From positions 2,678,501 to 2,742,500 of the forward strand of contig CANUEZ040000193.1 in the NCBI GenBank assembly GCA_948099385.1: a stretch of 64,000 bases of DNA, given 5' to 3'. The DNA is from Fasciola hepatica (lineage: Eukaryota > Platyhelminthes > Trematoda > Plagiorchiida > Fasciolidae). The position numbers and the translations under genes are program-made. Below are positions 23,301-35,800 of the stretch, piece by piece (within the stretch, counting starts at the first letter, position 1; each line of letters begins with the position of its first letter). The notes under the pieces are model-generated. The model saw only the letters and a list, made by a program, of their open reading frames with translations. It did not search any database and was not told the origin of the DNA.

Positions 23301-23995
23301 CAGATACCCGACCAGTTAATTGTTGATACCCTGTAAGAGTTAGATTAGTGGGACTTTTGATCTTCAAATTAGTAATGCAGAGAAAACACGAATAAGTGAG
23401 GTTATTTATGGAGATGTTTATAACCACTTTATCGCTAGGACACTCAAGAAGCAAAACAATAGGGCGAGCATTCGAGTTATTTCCGATCTGTAACTTACTG
23501 TTATATCCTTCCCACTGATTCCAATCTGCAAAAAACTACTTCCCATTGTGTACTGTACTAAGTTCATTTATTATTGTGCTCAATCGAGATGCCGCAGATT
23601 GATGAACGTAAACGGTCTGCTTATTTCTAGAGATTGAAGTGTAATCTCGCGTTGGCATCTCTGGGTTTGAGTTTCCATTCATTTGCACTATTGAATTTTA
23701 ATCATTATTGATACTAACTTGGGGGTGTAATTAGAGTTCGTTATCTGGCTGTCGCTACAGGTAGCACCCCAGTATTCGGCCGTGAGTTAACGTGTGACAT
23801 GCAACTCGGTTTGCGCTTCCAAATCATTGGTCAGAGGCAAAAAACTTGTGGCCAGCTTTTAATCAGTGAACGAGCTACTTTGTGATCTCTTCGCATAATT
23901 CCTGTCTTCACGGTGCTCCGTTCACCCGACAATCCTGCTTACCTTAGCGGGACAGTGGAGACAATCGATACTGAACGGTTATTTCATTGTGTCGT
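20308..23995 (+). repeat. Inverted duplication, left arm
   Basis: Reads as the reverse complement of 64,000-59,600. Anchors: 20,308 'ggtctgtgaataccggt' with 63,975-63,991; 21,908 'gtttttctgaaagtctttg'; 22,980-23,010 'ctgtggagagaaaccca' with 60,730-60,750; 23,560 'tttattattgtgct.aatcgagatg' with ~60,010-60,035; 23,840 'tccaaatcattggtcagagg' with 59,730-59,750. Similarity is about 75-85% by eye except in the core 21,881-22,760. The right arm has an extra ~770 bp at 60,800-61,570. No intact gene was seen. Confidence 0.8.
21881..22760 (+). repeat. Nearly identical core of the inverted duplication
   Basis: About 870 bp with a few percent or fewer differences from the reverse complement of 61,575-62,445, in arms otherwise diverged by roughly a fifth. 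A plus-strand open segment (22,166-22,399) and its counterpart in the right arm read the same 77 residues, hydrophobic and unrecognised; that may be a by-product of nucleotide identity. On the opposite strand a peptide resembling the 'SDRG(S)E' part of a retroelement integrase is visible, frame-shifted. Confidence 0.7.
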
Positions 23996-26900
23996 ATTGC
24001 CCAGAGCCTTGGTAGTACAGTAAACGAGGGCTGAAACATCATTTTAATCGCAAGTAGCACGATTGTACACTATTAAATAGATTGCATATAGAACTGTAGT
24101 TAAATAGGGCTGACAAAAGACAGTGAACTCCGTCACTTTAGGACCGAACGGTGGTTTTGCTGCTTGCTAAATGTGTACAGACAGCATAAGGAAAAAGAGG
24201 GTTTCGAGTATGGTGAATGGTGGCTAGTCCTCAGAAACCCTGCACAGAAAATGTGTCCAATACAATGTTTGAAAGGAACTTTATCATTTCTTGCCACATT
24301 GTTGTTTCTTTGTCTTGCGGAAGCTTGTGAACGAGCGTAGGATTTTAGCTTTGATGATGTTGCATAGCTAGATGTCTTACGATGTATGCAAAACTCCCCT
24401 TGCTTCCCTACTGAATTCAACAGTGGAAAAATATTTATACGATTGCGGAAAATAAATCTTCAAATGATAAAATGTACCCAAATTACCAACAATAATAAAA
24501 ATAAACTGAGTGACCTCATGACGTACAGAGTGGTTAAGTGGAAACTACAACGAGATGACTGGGATGGAAAGTCTGTAAAGGGGGATTGTTGTTTGATGAC
24601 TACCTCCAAATACGTCAGATTTGTCCGGGTACTCTGTGTGAATGAACTGTGTGCACTGTTACAGTAAAGTTTGGATCATGGAGAGATGAAGTGGTTGACG
24701 GATGTGGACATATGAACATTGGGATTTAGGACGCCACCTACAATTGAATTCTCTTCGTCATAAAGGAGACAAAATAATCAAGAGAATATGATGAAAGACG
24801 ATCAGAAACTTCCACTGTGATACTTAGGTTATCATGTGACAAAGAAAGTGGTGACCGTGTCAACCAGTCACAAATGCAATAATTAGGCTTGATCAGAGAT
24901 GTACAAAGTGTAGGTTCAATACAGCGATGCTGTTTTACTGGTTAGACATTTTTGGGTGATATATGGCTCTCAGGTAATCAGTAGCAGTGGGTAGAAATTC
25001 AGAAATTATTTGAGACTAACTAAACCAGGATAAGTTATTGCATATTAAATGAAATCTTTATTCATTATTGATGATTCGTCAATTGACAGCTGTAGTCAAC
25101 TATTTGAACAATGGATTATTATTCAACAAATTGCATCAACCAGGACTTTGTATAAAAGACTCACATGTATCGGCTGAGAATGCAAATACACTTGAAATTA
25201 TTTGAGGACATGGATCTGGTCTGAGGGGTGCAAACATAGTTTTAGATTTAAGTACGTATTTTGTTGATACAATTTCTGTCTCAGAATTGGAATGCGGAAG
25301 AACGTTAGACGATGATGGATTCAATGGTTATGTTGATGGCATTGTTAGATTGATAGGTGATAGGCGGCCAGGAGCACTAGTACCGAAACACACGAGCCAA
25401 GGTGCGCCAGGTTCCCATGACCACTGGGTAAGAAATGGTGATGAGACAAATCAGGGTGGCACCAGGTTGACTGAAAAGAACAGGCTGCCAACACCCGTTC
25501 AAATAAAAGCATTGAATCCAACCTACGAAAGGGAATGGCTATTGTTTGATTGGCTAGTTACTTACTTTGAGGGATGGCGGATAAGGTTCCCCACTTCGTC
25601 ATATATGTCTTCTGAAACGGACGGATCTGTCCTGGATGTGGGTAAGTGTCTTGAAGTACAGTTACGCCTGAATGAAAGCCATTTCATTTAACTATGAAGA
25701 AATGTGATTTGAGTTGAGATATAAACCTGCTTAATTCTTGTGCAAGACCTGATGTCGGTATTGGTTGGGCTCGGGAAGAGCTTCTATCATTCCGTTAGGA
25801 ATCTAAATGCAAATACACATATTAAAACAAAGCACACCCAAGGTCTAAGCTCACACTGGTATTTTAAACGAGTTTGGTATTTTGTTGTCAGGTAAGAGCC
25901 GCTACATCGCGACTGAATGAATCCGTCTAAGAGCGGGCTACCTTTCATGGCTTTTATCAATCAGTGCGGAATAAGTGTAAGTCTCGTTAAAGGAACTCAT
26001 TAGATTTACCATCCACTATCTGTTTGAGCCGACTAAATACTCCCAGCCACTGGCCAGAAAGGACTGATGTATCAAACTAATGCCTTCTTTCGAAGAATGA
26101 TATACGTGCAACACTTTCAATCTTGTAGTGTTACAGAATTCCAAACGCTTATTCTGTATCGTCAGCTTGTCTCACAAAATGTTGAGTGGAGTTTATAATG
26201 ACCAGTGGTGTTCTTATATCTGGAACCTAGAAACGTGAGATTATCTCCATCAGATAATGCATATAGATATTGAATAACTCGCTTTTCTTAAAATAGGATG
26301 AGTTCTGATGTATTGTTGGGAATGGGACTTGAGCTGTAAGGGCAGTGGTGAAGATACCTACATTTGTTGCTAAATTTTGATTACTAATTCATGAAATTCA
26401 TTCACGTGGCTGTATGTTTTAGCCTTACCAAAATACTTTCAAACTGAGTCTTTATAGATGGAGGTACTTTTCCTGCAGTATAATTTGTAAAAGGCTCTCT
26501 TGATGGAACGAAGTTTTGAAGTTCGACTCACATTTTATCACTCCATTCGTCGATCAGCTAACCAGATGACAACCTCGTGGGATGATTTAAAAGCAATGTG
26601 AATAGGATTTGCATTGAATAAATGCACCTGTAACATTACAGAAAATCACATTGATCTCCATTCACATTGCCCAAACGTTTTGTCCACCTCAAAACGGAAG
26701 TGGTTACTTGTTGAGTATCAGAAAAATGATCAGGGATATAACCATGGATCTAGTTTGATTACGGGGGAAAGTAAACGACATTCATTTCTCTCAATACTTT
26801 CCGTAAGTTGAACAAACACACATCCCATCAATACAGTGAACTGTCTGTCCGTTCAAGGCACTACTAAAAAAATTGACGTCTGTCCTTTGCTACTAACTTC

Positions 26901-28320
26901 TTTTCCATCCATTCACTAATCAATCTACTGACTGATAACTTACTGTTCTATATGGATTTTTCATTCATCACTAAAGCTAGTCAGACATTGCTGCCAGCTC
27001 ACATCAGCTTTGTGAAGGTTTATTACATTTTGCTGATTCGTGTGGATCCCAAGCGATGGTCTCCAGAAGTGGGGGAAAAGAGATCAGTTTACTCAAATCG
27101 TGGAATTTCCAAAATCAGTCAGTGGAATGGTCTAACATGCCCTTGGCTCGTTTGTACTGTCAGTGTTCTATTTTTCTATCGAATCATTTCACGCCAAAAG
27201 AAAAAGAGCTGATCATTAGGAATATTTGATTGGTAGACCACATTGTATCATACTAAGGAGGTGATTATAGAATTTAAATATGACAATAACAAATTTGAGG
27301 TAGAAAATGATGTTGAGATTAAACTTCATGGGATGTTGGTTGGGAATAACTCAGTAAGACAATTAAGCATTCTGTTGACCACTGAAAATTGTCTACAGCA
27401 AAATAAACAAGTAGTTGCATTACCATGACATTTTTGGGTGTCGTTTGTCATGCCGCTCCACACAGCTGCCGCAGTCGGCTTTCCAACCTAGGACATTGAA
27501 TGGGAATGGCTATTTTGATGTGGTGCATGAACACAACGATGAGGGTTAAGCCCTGCTTTGCGTACGTTTGATACAGAACGCTGTTCTGTATTCAGTTCTG
27601 TTCATTTCTACGTACATGTGCAGTTGCCATTTCAGTGCTCATGTCTTACTTTTAATTGTTGCCTCGCAGCTCCATCCAGACCAGAGCCAAACGATTTTAT
27701 GTCCTACTTGCAGGCAATTTGAGAACCTCTATTGAATCAATCAGTATTCATTTGTACAGTGTACCGTCCAATCGTCGTGTGATTTTTCGTAAATTTGACT
27801 CATCATAATGAAAGCGTGGACATTGCTTACATCAGTGGGCACTTTCTGTGTGCATGGTCCGCCTCCATGTCACGTGGCAGAGTTTGACAATTTTGTACCT
27901 ACCAAAAACATCGCTCGTGGATCAATACCCGTGTACTTTTTTCCCCTTACATGTTCCATGTCTATAAAAGTGTCACATTTCCTCTACCAATGAACGAATA
28001 CACTCCAGTGCCAGTTTGCTTATCTTTTGATTTCATTTCGAGCAATCCACTCACTGCATCTTCAGCGGACAAACATCGTGAAACCGGACACAGAATCGAA
28101 AATCATCCTACTCAATCAAGTTTTTTGGTAAAGCTTCTGATACGTACCATTCATTTTCCAATCAGAATTTTAACTAATGAGAAGAACGGAAAGCGGTATG
28201 GAGACGAACGGTATGTGGGGAGGGGGTGAGTTGGGAAAACTCGCCTTCTCTATAGATATTAAACGTCTAATTGGTACTTTTCCAGTAGTTCCGTCATTAG
28301 TCTTGTAATTCCTGAAACGA
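23996..28320. other. Single-copy stretch, no gene recognised
   Basis: No second copy found in the window. The longest frames are 25,287-25,691 plus (134 codons, hydrophilic, no motif known to me), 24,133-24,420 minus and 24,386-24,667 plus. None has supporting context such as splice signals or family motifs that I can defend. Confidence 0.4.
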
Positions 28321-28329
28321 TTTGTACAA

Positions 28330-30700
28330 CACATCATGGGACAGGTGATTCCATGCACCTCCTTGAGGAAAAGTCCCAAATTCCATTTCCTCAAATTAGA
28401 CGCCACAGCACCTGAGCAATCTAATTACAGTAAATTGACAACCACTGGTCAAGTCGAAGCGACCAAGACCAACATTGATGGCGTTGCCTCTTGTATCGCA
28501 AGAACCGAATACTTACCCCGACACTATCTGTAAGTTAATTGGAGATCACACAGATATCAGTTTCGTTGACGGAATCCTATCTAGAATGGATCAAATCTGG
28601 TTTGGATTGTGTGTACCTCAGAGGTAAATAGGTCCGGTCATCATATTGAGTCCCCTTTTTGACAGACAAGGTTCCAGTGAAGACGTGGTTTTGTTTTGCA
28701 GTTCATGTCAAGCCACATGAGTAACAATATAGTACTGAAGAATGTGATCAGTCGACTCCACATCACCACAGTCCTCTCGGCACTTTACCTCTCCGTTGCA
28801 ACCACCGGTCAAACCCTGGTTGAATGAGGACTCCTGATTAGCCATGTGGATTGCAATTAGAGTCGTTATTGAACCATGTCATACCCAGATAATCATGGGA
28901 TAAATGCGTTGTTCATTGAGAAATCACGTAGAACACGACCATTGCAGGAACCGAGCATTTCGTTCCTCCAAATAGCACCGATCTCATTTATTGTAACAAC
29001 GATAGTAGAGAACACTCTGATTAGAAGTTTACCTTTCTGTACCATCGGGATAAAAATAGAACCAGCAATAGTTATTCGTGCTAAATTCGAGTGCCACTAT
29101 ACCAGGCTTTCCTATCGTGCACGGTAAGCCGATGATGCAGCCGTTAAAAGGTTGGAAAATCCCTCACCTCCATCTACTCTACTGGCACAGAACAAACCAA
29201 ACGGCTTACTTTTTTGGAAATGGGAACCAATTACGTGCTTACCCCATAACAACCATTCAATTGAGTGTTCGTTGATGAACCATTCCAAGTGTGTTGTCGG
29301 GGCTCATATCAAGAAGTTAAAATTGAGCCGAAAGATCAGAACACATGATACTTCGGAGAAGCCTGGGTGTTGTTTTACTAAGTTCTATCCAGCTTGCCCG
29401 TGGATTGTGGTTATAACTTTGCTTTCCATTTTACTATCAAGCCATGGAGCTTTACCACTTGACAAACTCCAGATGATAGTAGGCAGTTCCTGTTGTCGTT
29501 ATAAGTCAGTGGTCCATGGGATCGCACTCTTGACTTCACTTCGTGGTGAGAATCTTACTGATTCTTCCGCATTGATGTTCATGTCAGCAGCTGCTAAGAA
29601 TTTTGATGGAATGACCAAGCGATTATCAAGCCGATCGACATTCTAAAAGAACAGGAACAGGTCATCTGGAAACACCAAGTGGTTGGCACTCGTTCCGAAA
29701 ATGGAAAGACCGATATTGGAAAACGAGCCAGCAATCACGTGAGCCATGGTAGCAATGGACACCAAAGGGGACAACGAATCCCTCTGCCGTTTGTTTGGTA
29801 ACAAATCGCGAAGTCTACCTAAAATGGACTACAACACCTACATACAGATGTCAGAGATAATCTATCAGCGGGCCCGGAAGACCAACTAGTTGTTCATTCA
29901 TACGAAATCGAGTCAAGCGTCTTCTAAGCTTCCACTAACATGGAGGCATTTTGTGAAAACGTTTTCTGGGTCGACCGAAAAGTAGCAAAGGTTTTACAAA
30001 CAGCAAAGCTCTCCACCACCGTACCAAACATTGTGAAGTATTTATACAACGATAGAAGTTTTGGTAATGTGTCAACTGTCCTCAGGCAAACGTAGTGCTT
30101 CGAGTGGTTTTGTCATGCACAACTGGCTCATATATGGAGTATGCCAATCGTTGTTCATTGATGAGTACACGGAATCGTTGTTCACATTTACTCGAAGAAA
30201 CGGGACTGACGATTCCGAATGTACCTCGTTAAAATCGCGTGCCAAGATTGAATCCAGAAGTGAGCAGTGATGTTGAGAAGGTCACAACGAAGGCCTGGGT
30301 TACTGACGAGTCTGTTGACTGAACACACCATTTCATTAGGCCAGAAGATCTAAAGACAGAATAACATTCCTTCAAACTAATCACAAGACAGAACCGCTGC
30401 TGCATAGTCCCTCGTTGGGTATCTCAGAGTTTCTGAATTCAAGTATAATAGGTCCAACGATGTCAAGTTTCCAACTTGTATTATACCATGATCTTAAGGC
30501 CTCGTTGGATGTGAAGTATACTAGAAGGTTTGCTCTAAGAGACCTTTTGAAGTCATACGTGAAGTCGATGTCCTACAGATTAGTAGATCAAATTAGAAGC
30601 CACTAACCATCGAGCCATTCACAAGCCCTCAGTTGATAAAATTCAACCTACGTCCAGTTCATTCTGAATATTTCGATCACATTTGATGCCATAGAACCGT
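28330..30700 (-). pseudogene. R2-like non-LTR retrotransposon, decayed, antisense
   Basis: Read on the minus strand from high to low coordinates. First comes a stretch with 'LLDSILARDFNE' (~30,220-30,255), typical just after the RT 'RP(I)' motif. Next is 'VGLPGPLIDYL' (~29,880), then 'DSLSPLVSIATMAHVIAG' (from 29,781 down), equivalent to QGDPLSPLLF in RT. The palm motif is FPDD at 29,661-29,672 (usual FADD), followed by 'LFLFF' and a stop. A zinc-knuckle segment 'CREDCGDVESTDHILQYY' (28,729-28,784) is characteristic of R2-group C-terminal regions. A restriction-like endonuclease follows: 'KPDL' (~28,590-28,603) and, 14 residues on, 'TDICVI' (~28,545-28,562), matching PD-X(12-14)-D. Stops and frame changes throughout. 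Plus-strand frames over this region are antisense shadows. Confidence 0.72.
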
Positions 30701-31240
30701 CAAGACACATGGGCATTTCGTGTTCAGCCAAGTCCTTGTGGGTAGTACCATTCCACTGTAGCTACTCAAGCCATTTCCAATTTGACTCGGATAACTTTCC
30801 CACAAATAATTCGGATGAACTAGCGTGCACTTCCATCCAGACCACATCAGATATCACCAAGTATCAACCATCCGAAAAAAGTGGTATAATCATGAGTGGA
30901 CCAATTTTCATGTCAAGTTCGATAGTTAGTCACAAAAGACGCGTTCTTTTGGGCAGAATGATTATACTACCGACGTTGTCCGAGACCAATTTGCGAGCCA
31001 AACAAATGTCTGAACTCACAGGGAAATTCAACTGTTCACCAACTGTGCCATCATTTAAGCCATGAGGCAGTTATGAGTCGCCTCACGAGGAACTTTGAGG
31101 TGGTGACGAGACTCTCAGTCGTACGATAGATTGTATGGGTTTCAGTAATCACCGCCTTTTCGTTACCAGATTGGGCACCGTGATGTGTAACCTGCATCAA
31201 AATATCGGTTTTCAAACGTGACCGAATCGGCACTCTTTTG
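30701..31240 (-). other. Possible 5' extension of the R2-like element
   Basis: Upstream of the RT on the same strand, where R2 elements carry zinc fingers and a Myb-like domain. I could not find a convincing CCHH finger. A minus frame at 31,051-31,233 (60 codons) is basic but uninformative. The boundary of the element is therefore unknown. Confidence 0.25.
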
Positions 31241-32754
31241 ACTGGAATTGGGATAATTAAAATTTATTCGTAACGGGATATCTATCAGAATCGTGTTGGA
31301 AATAAAACGTTATCGATGAAACCAACGTATTTGCCTTTTAGTGATTTACTTCATGCAGTAGCTTTGTTAGACTCTGTTCGGGGTATTAGGAAACAAATCA
31401 CTTATAGGAGGCCGGGTTCGGTTGCCGGACCACACGCCTTCACCTTTCCAGAACAGAGATCACGGCTGAACCCAGTAAAGCAGATCTATGGTTTGACAGA
31501 GAGCACGCAATGGCTCGTCCAGAATTGAAGACACGATTGAGCTGGTGAGGCGGGGCGACTGACCAATCAGTGGTCAACAGCTGTCGGAATCAACTAGAGA
31601 CAAATCAACCAATCGAGTTACAGTCAGATTAACCAACCGGAAGAGCCCTTCATGAGGAACAAGTGAACCAACAAATATCCGTGAAAATGTTTGGTTCCAA
31701 TGACCAGCCACCTTATACAAACTGTTTTGTGTGTGGTAATAAAAAGAGATAGTACGAAGGCAGAATACTATTAGTGTGACTGATCAAAACAGAGAGTGTT
31801 TCCGTTGCTGTGACTGTTACAGATGCGGATAAATGTGCGTTGTTCGCAGAAATGGTTTTCTTAGTGGGGTTGTATTCGGTCAGACCACGTTGTGTGGATA
31901 GGAGTGATAAGGAAATGCTTTGATTCGCATATCATATCATCTCACACTGACTGTTGGCCTCAGTTTATTTGTTGCCATACACTGTTTTACCATCAGCTCT
32001 GAGGAAGTATTGCTGGCTATTGTAGAAATAATTTGGTCCGTTCACCAGGCTTGGTGATTCTGAACAAGACTCCTCACAGCTACGTTTATCATTCATCTAA
32101 ACGCTCTCAAGTGTTGCCATGCATACAGATCTTAGAATACGCACCCCGATGTGTCTTTAAACCATGAGAATTCCACCAATCTCTAATAGGGGTTTCCCAT
32201 TGAATCAGTTTCCTTCGTTTACTGATAGGGGAATATTTTGTGCCAAATCTTATCGACTGATTTGCTTTTGTGTTTTGTTCGTCTCTGATTGATGAATGAT
32301 GATTGTAAGTCCACTGTATCCCAGTCGTTTGTCCAACCATCATTGTTGGTGGGAGCTTTAAATCAGTATTTTATCGTGCGTAAGGGTATTACTAGGAACG
32401 ACCATCAAATACACTTGGATTCCCATTCAGAGTCCTTGATTGAGACATTCAGGGGTTGTGCAGGATAATACTAACTTGCTTACGATAATTTGATAATTTG
32501 GTATTACTTTGTACTAGGTTTCTTAGAAAAATAATTTAATTTATAAATCTGCCTAATGGGATGTCAGACGGCGTCCGTAATCTGACGGAGTTTTTGCTTG
32601 AGTCGTCTTCGGATTACTCGACTGTCTGTTGATGGATAAGTTATTGTGGAGTGACCAAGTTTGTGGCGCGCACAACAGGTCGCGTTTTTTTCGTGGCAAT
32701 TGGGAGGATATTTCCGTGGGACTCGATAGTGTTTGTGTGTGACAGTCATTTACC
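31241..32754. other. No gene recognised; locally GC-richer patch
   Basis: The patch ~31,405-31,640 is less AT-rich and has short repeated phrases such as 'gaccaatcag' and 'aaatcaaccaatc', suggesting a piece of a dispersed repeat, but I could not match it elsewhere in the window. Confidence 0.35.
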
Positions 32755-32885
32755 CATTCATTCATTCATTCATTCATTCATTCATTCATTCATTCATTCA
32801 TTCATTCATTCATTCATTCCGTTAGTCAGTCAGTCAGTTTGTCTATCCATCTGTCTGCTTGTCTGTCTGTCTGCGTGTCTGCCAG
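32755..32885. repeat. Compound microsatellite (ATTC)n then GTCA/GTCT
   Basis: A clean run of ATTC units (32,755-32,819) is followed by CAGT/GTCT-rich sequence to about 32,885. The frame through it encoding repeated His-Ser-Phe-Ile is an artefact of the repeat. Confidence 0.95.
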
Positions 32886-35800
32886 TCCTTGAACGCTTAT
32901 CTTAACAGACTAAAATTACATTACTCATGACCAGTGATGTTTTGAATGTTACTAGTAATAATTATCTTGAGATTAAGTGAAATAACACAAACCAGATGCA
33001 ATACGATGTAAGTAGTCGGTGAACTCGGAAACTAGTTTGAGGTTTCAAACAGCTCACAGGCCATGCGGAAGGAACCATCGGCAGTACTGATAATACCGAA
33101 TTGAAATATGACACTGACCTCAGTGTTAGCTTCATTGGTACCCCACCCGAAACGGTCTTCTGTTTTTGTATGGCTAATGGTCCAGTAAGAAATGATGCGA
33201 ACATGGCATTCCACAATGCTAGTTTCCGATAACCTCATCTTCCGTCTAGAACTGGTACACAAATTGTTGTATCTTCACAATGAATGGATTGTCGAGGACG
33301 AGGAGTTTGTGGCGATAGTGTTTACCGAGTGGTTTGGAAGTGGAACTAATCGTATTGTTGTTCTTCTCAGCTGAGGTACCTGGAATACTGCCATGTGAAA
33401 ACAGAACGATCCATTATGGAAGGCTGAATAGCTGTTACCAACTGGACGAATCCCGAGGGACCCCGTAGATTATTTTAAAAACATATCCTTTGCTAACTTG
33501 ATGGTCAGATGCAACAAAATTCCCGATAAGTAATGGACTGAGAAGGCTTTCTGAGACACCGTTCCCAACAGGCTTGTTTGATATTCGCTGGTTCTCAATG
33601 CCACCATGCCGTACCTTCGGTGAACTATACAGTTATTCAAGCATTGGTTGTTCTGACTTTGGGAAAGATTGAGATACCAGGCATGACCTCGTCTGGGGTG
33701 TCCGATCGGTTATTCTGTTACTGGTTTGCATTATGATTATTTACCAAACGATAAGAATGGACCTGAAACGCACACTATGTTATAGGGCGAAACTATTCTG
33801 TTCTACACGTTTTCATTTAGAACATCACTACCCTAAACTTGCTTTACACAGCTCTTTTTCTTTAACCAAAATCCGTGTTTGAATTGTGTGACTAGCAGAT
33901 GGTGTGACTGATGTTGGGAAACAGCGAATTTGAATATATCACACCTATTTATACTCGGGTCTGCCTTCTGACCACCTTTAAATGAATATTTTATTTTACC
34001 TAATATATTTCACAGTTCCTCTTGCCCATCGGCTATATACAGCAAAGTAAGCCATCATTATTAGTAAAATGAGGTTGGGTGCAAATTCGAAGTATGGTAA
34101 ATATCACGTGGATCATTAGGAATCATGGCATGCGACTAATTCGTTCGTCTATCGGTGGCTCGAACCTCAGGTGATGAAGACTCAAAGGTAAGAAGCAGTG
34201 TCCACTGATTCTGAGAACTCAGTTCTTAGACAGCAAATAACCAGAAACATTTCTTTACCAGCACAAGTGCTCAGAGAGTAATGATTCGATAACCATATAA
34301 GGCTGAGTTCCGAAATCTGATTGGCTGGTGCAAATCGTCCGCAGTATAGGCGAAGTCAATTTGCTGTGTTTAGGTGCGTACCTGCCTGGGTGTTTGGCAG
34401 TGGTTTGTAGCGCTTACTCAATCAATTATCGAGATGCGCATGCTGAAACTAGCGATTCGATCGATGGCGGTAGAATCATTGACTGAAAATCAAGTCAAGC
34501 ATCCAGGTTTTAGTTAGCAGGCTAAAAAAACAATCAAAATGGACGTATCACATCAGTTCAATGCAACATTTTCCTGGGCCAGACTGTTGAGATAAATGAT
34601 CCATTTTGAGTACTTGAGGAAACTCCGACTCTGTGGCCTAGGATCTCTCGAAGCATGGAATAAGAAACACTCGGGATAATTTCCAATTACAACACATACA
34701 AATATATGAACACAGTGCAATGCGACAGAACAGCGCTCTCCACTTCGTCATTCTTATTTCACCAAATAACTTGCCACATCTTACTTTTCTGAACGTTCTG
34801 CTTGTGTATCATCAGTTTGACGGATATGTTCTCGCGTAACGATGCAATTCGAGCAGGAACACAAAAGACTGGAAGTGACTGTAATAACCGAATTGCTCGA
34901 AATGAAATCAGAAGTCACATCAACTGGCACTGAAATGTATTATTGTTTAGTATACACAATGCGGCAGTTATATAGGCATGAAATAAGGAAGGGAACGCAT
35001 TCACGCACATGCACTGATCCTTCCGTAAAGTGATTGGTGGGCACACACTTGCCAGGCCCTATCACGTGATATGGACGTAGATCGTGTGCGCGAGATACGC
35101 GTACTGCGATAATCAATACACATGGTTGGACTGAGATGAGTCATACACACATGGCGAATTTGTCTGTGTGCAGACATGCATGGATGCTGGTTTGAATGTA
35201 TATCGAACGAATGAACACCCACTAGACCAAATTGGTCTTCTTGAATTGATTGTGACTAGGACAGAATCACCACAGTGACGCTATAGACAACATAATACGA
35301 AGAGGATTCACATTGGACTGGATGGGAATAATGTCTCTATTGCCAGGTTATTAGTCTTGTACAAGACGTGTGGGAATGTAAAATCCGATTATTCAGCTGA
35401 CAGGCACACATTCAAGCTAACAGTGTTTCACTGAGTCAGGTCACGGACCAGTGAACACTGTAAACCATTAAGTTAACAAATGTCTGGTCACTAAGGCTGA
35501 CTTAGTGGGGCCTCTCATGAGATTCCACACTTCGAGTCTCTTTGCACATTCTCCGAGGTCCTTGAAGTCATCCGTATGCATGACCATGCATGAGTGATTT
35601 AAATTTACATTACTTCAGAGCTTAATAATAAGTCGTACGAATAAAAGTTTGGATAGGATGGAAACTATAGATTGATTAATTTGTCCTTTCAATTTCCTGG
35701 AAAAATTAGCCATTTCGGCATTATATTAAACCTCCAGTCTAGAAGGATTTGGATACGGTGTGATGAATGTCCAGTGAAAAAGTTATAGCTCGAGGGGGAT

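Noticed and set aside
29152..29646. Plus-strand 164-codon frame with a hydrophobic segment, membrane-protein-like
   Set aside because: It is antisense to the RT region of the R2-like element, whose minus-strand motifs explain the sequence.
30709..31065. Plus-strand 118-codon frame
   Set aside because: Antisense to or just upstream of the R2-like relic, with no motif of its own.
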